The notes under the pieces: generated by a model | Database searches by the model: none | What the model was told of the DNA's origin: nothing | Seen by the model: only the letters and a program-made list of their open reading frames with translations | NCBI GenBank assembly: GCA_002342805.1 | Contig: DDQW01000051.1 | Span: forward strand, 42,955 to 49,469 | DNA from: Clostridiales bacterium UBA2432 | GTDB lineage: Bacteria; Bacillota; Clostridia; Lachnospirales; Vallitaleaceae | Length of the DNA: 6,515 nt | Direction: 5' to 3' | In this document: one piece after another, positions 5,133 to 6,515 of the stretch | Numbering within the stretch: position 1 is the first letter of the stretch | Layout of the letters: each line of letters begins with the position of its first letter | Translations under genes and position numbers: made by a program

Positions 5133-5320
5133 AGATGTCCAATAATAAAATATGTGCAATCCTTTTCGCCTAGTGTTTCATGAGCTTAATAAAAGACGAT
5201 ACAACGGATTCTAAACTCGCTTACGCTCAGACAGAAGAATCCTTCTTTTGTATCATCTTTTATTTTCACTTTGAAACTCTACAGCTCATGGCTATACGTA
5301 TATTTTATTATTGGACATCT
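5133..5320 (+). repeat. 188-bp palindromic element D, a relative with different arms
   Basis: The ends 5133-5153 and 5300-5320 are a perfect 21-bp inverted repeat starting AGATGTCCAATAATAAAATA. Inside are CATGAGCT (5179-5186) with AGCTCATG (5283-5290), and AATAAAAGACGATACAA... (5188-5212) with 5236-5264, a long stem with a small bulge. The centre 5206-5242, read on the minus strand, is nearly the same as the core of A, B and C: GGATTCTTCTGTCTGAGCG then AGCGAGTTT then GAATCC. D therefore carries the same tip on unrelated arms and in the opposite orientation. It fills most of the gap between the serine hydrolase and the chemoreceptor. No coding frame of interest is seen, and 5321-5397 holds nothing I can name. 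Confidence 0.9.
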
Positions 5321-5397
5321 ACTACATCGCATCTAATTTTCAAATTTAAGCCATCCGTTTTATAAGACGTTTTGATGGATACTATACACATGCACAT

Positions 5398-6515
5398 CTA
5401 TAAATCGGCATGCACGATGTTACGCAATTTTCGCGTTAAGCTTGTGGTTCCTGCATCTTTTTTTTGCATCATGATGAGTATGGTTAAATGATCTTCCGGG
5501 CAGTTACAAAAATAGGCGCCGAGCCATCCATCCCATCCGTATTCTCCATTGCTTCCCAGAAGTCCGGCTTGCCTATGGTCCGTCATTACACGCATTAAGT
5601 TTCCATAACTATGACCACTTAAGGTATGCCAAAGATCGAAGTTTTCTTGTTGTTCCGCTTGTAGCGTTGATGACGTTAAGTAGTCAACCGTTTTGGGCTT
5701 GAGTATTTGTACATTATCGAGGCTTCCTCTATTCATAAGCATTTGTGCGAAACGTGCATAGTCATCGATCGTTGATACTAGTCCTGCACCGCCGGATTCA
5801 AATGCCGGTTGACGATCCATTGCGTTGATAATTCCAAGATGGTTACCTTCATATGGGAATCGGTCGTTCTTATTTGTCATATCATAAGCTGTCGCTAGGC
5901 GATTTCTTTTTTCTTGTGGCACCCAAAACCCAGTGTCATGCATTCCCAATGGTTCAAATATGTTTTCTTCTAAAAATTTTCCAAAGCTCTGGCCACTGAC
6001 AACTTCAATAATTGCACCTAGTACATCTGCCGAAGTCCCATATTGCCATGAAGCCCCCGGTTGAAAGGATAAGGGGCATTGGCCCAGGCGATTGGCAATC
6101 TCAAGCGTATTTAAAGGCTTTTCCCCTAAGAGTTTTTGGTCTATTTCTTGAAAAAGTTCAAGCGTTGCTTGTCCTGCAAGATTTTCATCATTGGGATATA
6201 CAAGCCCTGACGTCATTGATAACAAGTCTTTAATCGTAACATCCCGTATCACTGGAATGAGATGACCGTATGCATCGACTTTTTGACCGATAAAGCCCGG
6301 TATATATTGACAGACCGGATCAAATAGATCTATCTGACCACCTTCCAATAAAATCATAACCGCAGCAGCTGTTATGGGCTTTGTCATTGAATACAAGCGA
6401 AAAAGAGTGTCGCGTTTAATGGGGCGATTGCTTGCAATATCCGCAAGTCCATCCTGGTGATAGAAGCTTTCTTGTCCATCCTTAATAACAAGCATATTGG
6501 CACCGGCCACGTCGC
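5398..6515 (-). CDS. serine hydrolase of the beta-lactamase class C / EstB family, 5' end missing
   Basis: The frame is open to the right edge, so the true start is outside the window; the GTG at 6510 is probably internal, because the family normally has some 20-40 residues before GANMLVIKDG. Numbering from that codon, S41 and K44 form the SxxK motif (LYSMTKPITAAA), Y157 is the general base in WQYGTSADVLGAIIEVVSG, and the third element is the GWDGWLGAYF region (325-334). FESGGAGLVSTIDDYARFAQ (237-256) is also characteristic. The family includes esterases, D-amino peptidases and beta-lactamase-like enzymes acting through a serine acyl-enzyme. The substrate cannot be told from the sequence, and no membrane segment is visible in this part. 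The ending RKLRNIVHADL is normal. TAG at 5400-5398 overlaps an AGATGTGC that resembles the end of element D. Downstream lies element D, then the chemoreceptor gene. Confidence 0.92.
   Translation of the reverse strand, partial: DVAGANMLVIKDGQESFYHQDGLADIASNRPIKRDTLFRLYSMTKPITAAAVMILLEGGQIDLFDPVCQYIPGFIGQKVDAYGHLIPVIRDVTIKDLLSMTSGLVYPNDENLAGQATLELFQEIDQKLLGEKPLNTLEIANRLGQCPLSFQPGASWQYGTSADVLGAIIEVVSGQSFGKFLEENIFEPLGMHDTGFWVPQEKRNRLATAYDMTNKNDRFPYEGNHLGIINAMDRQPAFESGGAGLVSTIDDYARFAQMLMNRGSLDNVQILKPKTVDYLTSSTLQAEQQENFDLWHTLSGHSYGNLMRVMTDHRQAGLLGSNGEYGWDGWLGAYFCNCPEDHLTILIMMQKKDAGTTSLTRKLRNIVHADL

Noticed and set aside
5180..5365. A 61-codon plus-strand frame across element D
   Set aside because: It lies in palindromic arms with biased composition, has no ribosome binding site and no family resemblance.
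5351..5378. Terminator for the serine hydrolase gene (CCATC...GATGG hairpin)
   Set aside because: Only five outer pairs and three inner pairs with an asymmetric bulge, and no T-run follows on the minus strand.
1..6515. tRNA or rRNA genes and riboswitches
   Set aside because: No cloverleaf with a GTTCRA-type arm, no rRNA-like sequence and no known riboswitch core was seen on either strand.

Overview
The window reads as chromosomal DNA from a low-GC Gram-positive bacterium, most likely a motile member of the Clostridia. The evidence is the AT-rich coding sequence, strong AGGAGG-type ribosome binding sites, a dCache chemoreceptor with a sigma-28-type promoter, an AraC/GyrI-like regulator, an RQC-minor-type DNA-binding protein, and Rpn/PDDEXK_2 genes. 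Genus cannot be fixed from the sequence alone.

All recognisable genes lie on the minus strand. Read in transcription order from the right edge they are: a serine hydrolase of the class C beta-lactamase fold (5' end outside the window); a 346-bp gap with palindromic element D and a sigma-28-like promoter; a methyl-accepting chemotaxis protein; element C; a 106-codon fragment matching only the C-terminal part of an Rpn/PDDEXK_2 protein; element B; a 190-residue RQC-like DNA-binding protein; an AraC-family regulator with a GyrI-like effector domain; element A; and the N-terminal 138 codons of an Rpn/PDDEXK_2 nuclease that runs off the left edge. The genes do not form an obvious shared pathway.

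The most striking content is between the genes. Elements A (505-691), B (2304-2490) and C (2886-3072) are each exactly 187 bp, in the same orientation, and are imperfect palindromes from end to end. Their 23-bp terminal inverted repeats enclose further paired arms and a small apical hairpin. B and C differ at about 4 positions and A differs from C at about 16 (hand counts). Each begins at or inside the 3' end of the minus-strand gene before it, and in two cases supplies that reading frame's last codons and stop. Element D (5133-5320) has unrelated arms and a perfect 21-bp terminal inverted repeat but carries the same 37-39 nt apical core in the opposite orientation. One end of D is also found, with one mismatch, in the left flank of C. 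This looks like a family of miniature, structured, possibly mobile intergenic elements with a conserved tip. Elements B and C also carry terminator-like and extended -10 promoter-like sequences in their shared left flank.

Two Rpn-type sequences sit next to these elements: an intact N-terminus beside A, and an isolated C-terminal part between B and C. Whether Rpn nucleases and the palindromes are functionally linked, or whether the isolated C-terminal part acts as a free-standing RpnS-like antagonist, is a hypothesis and not something the sequence proves.
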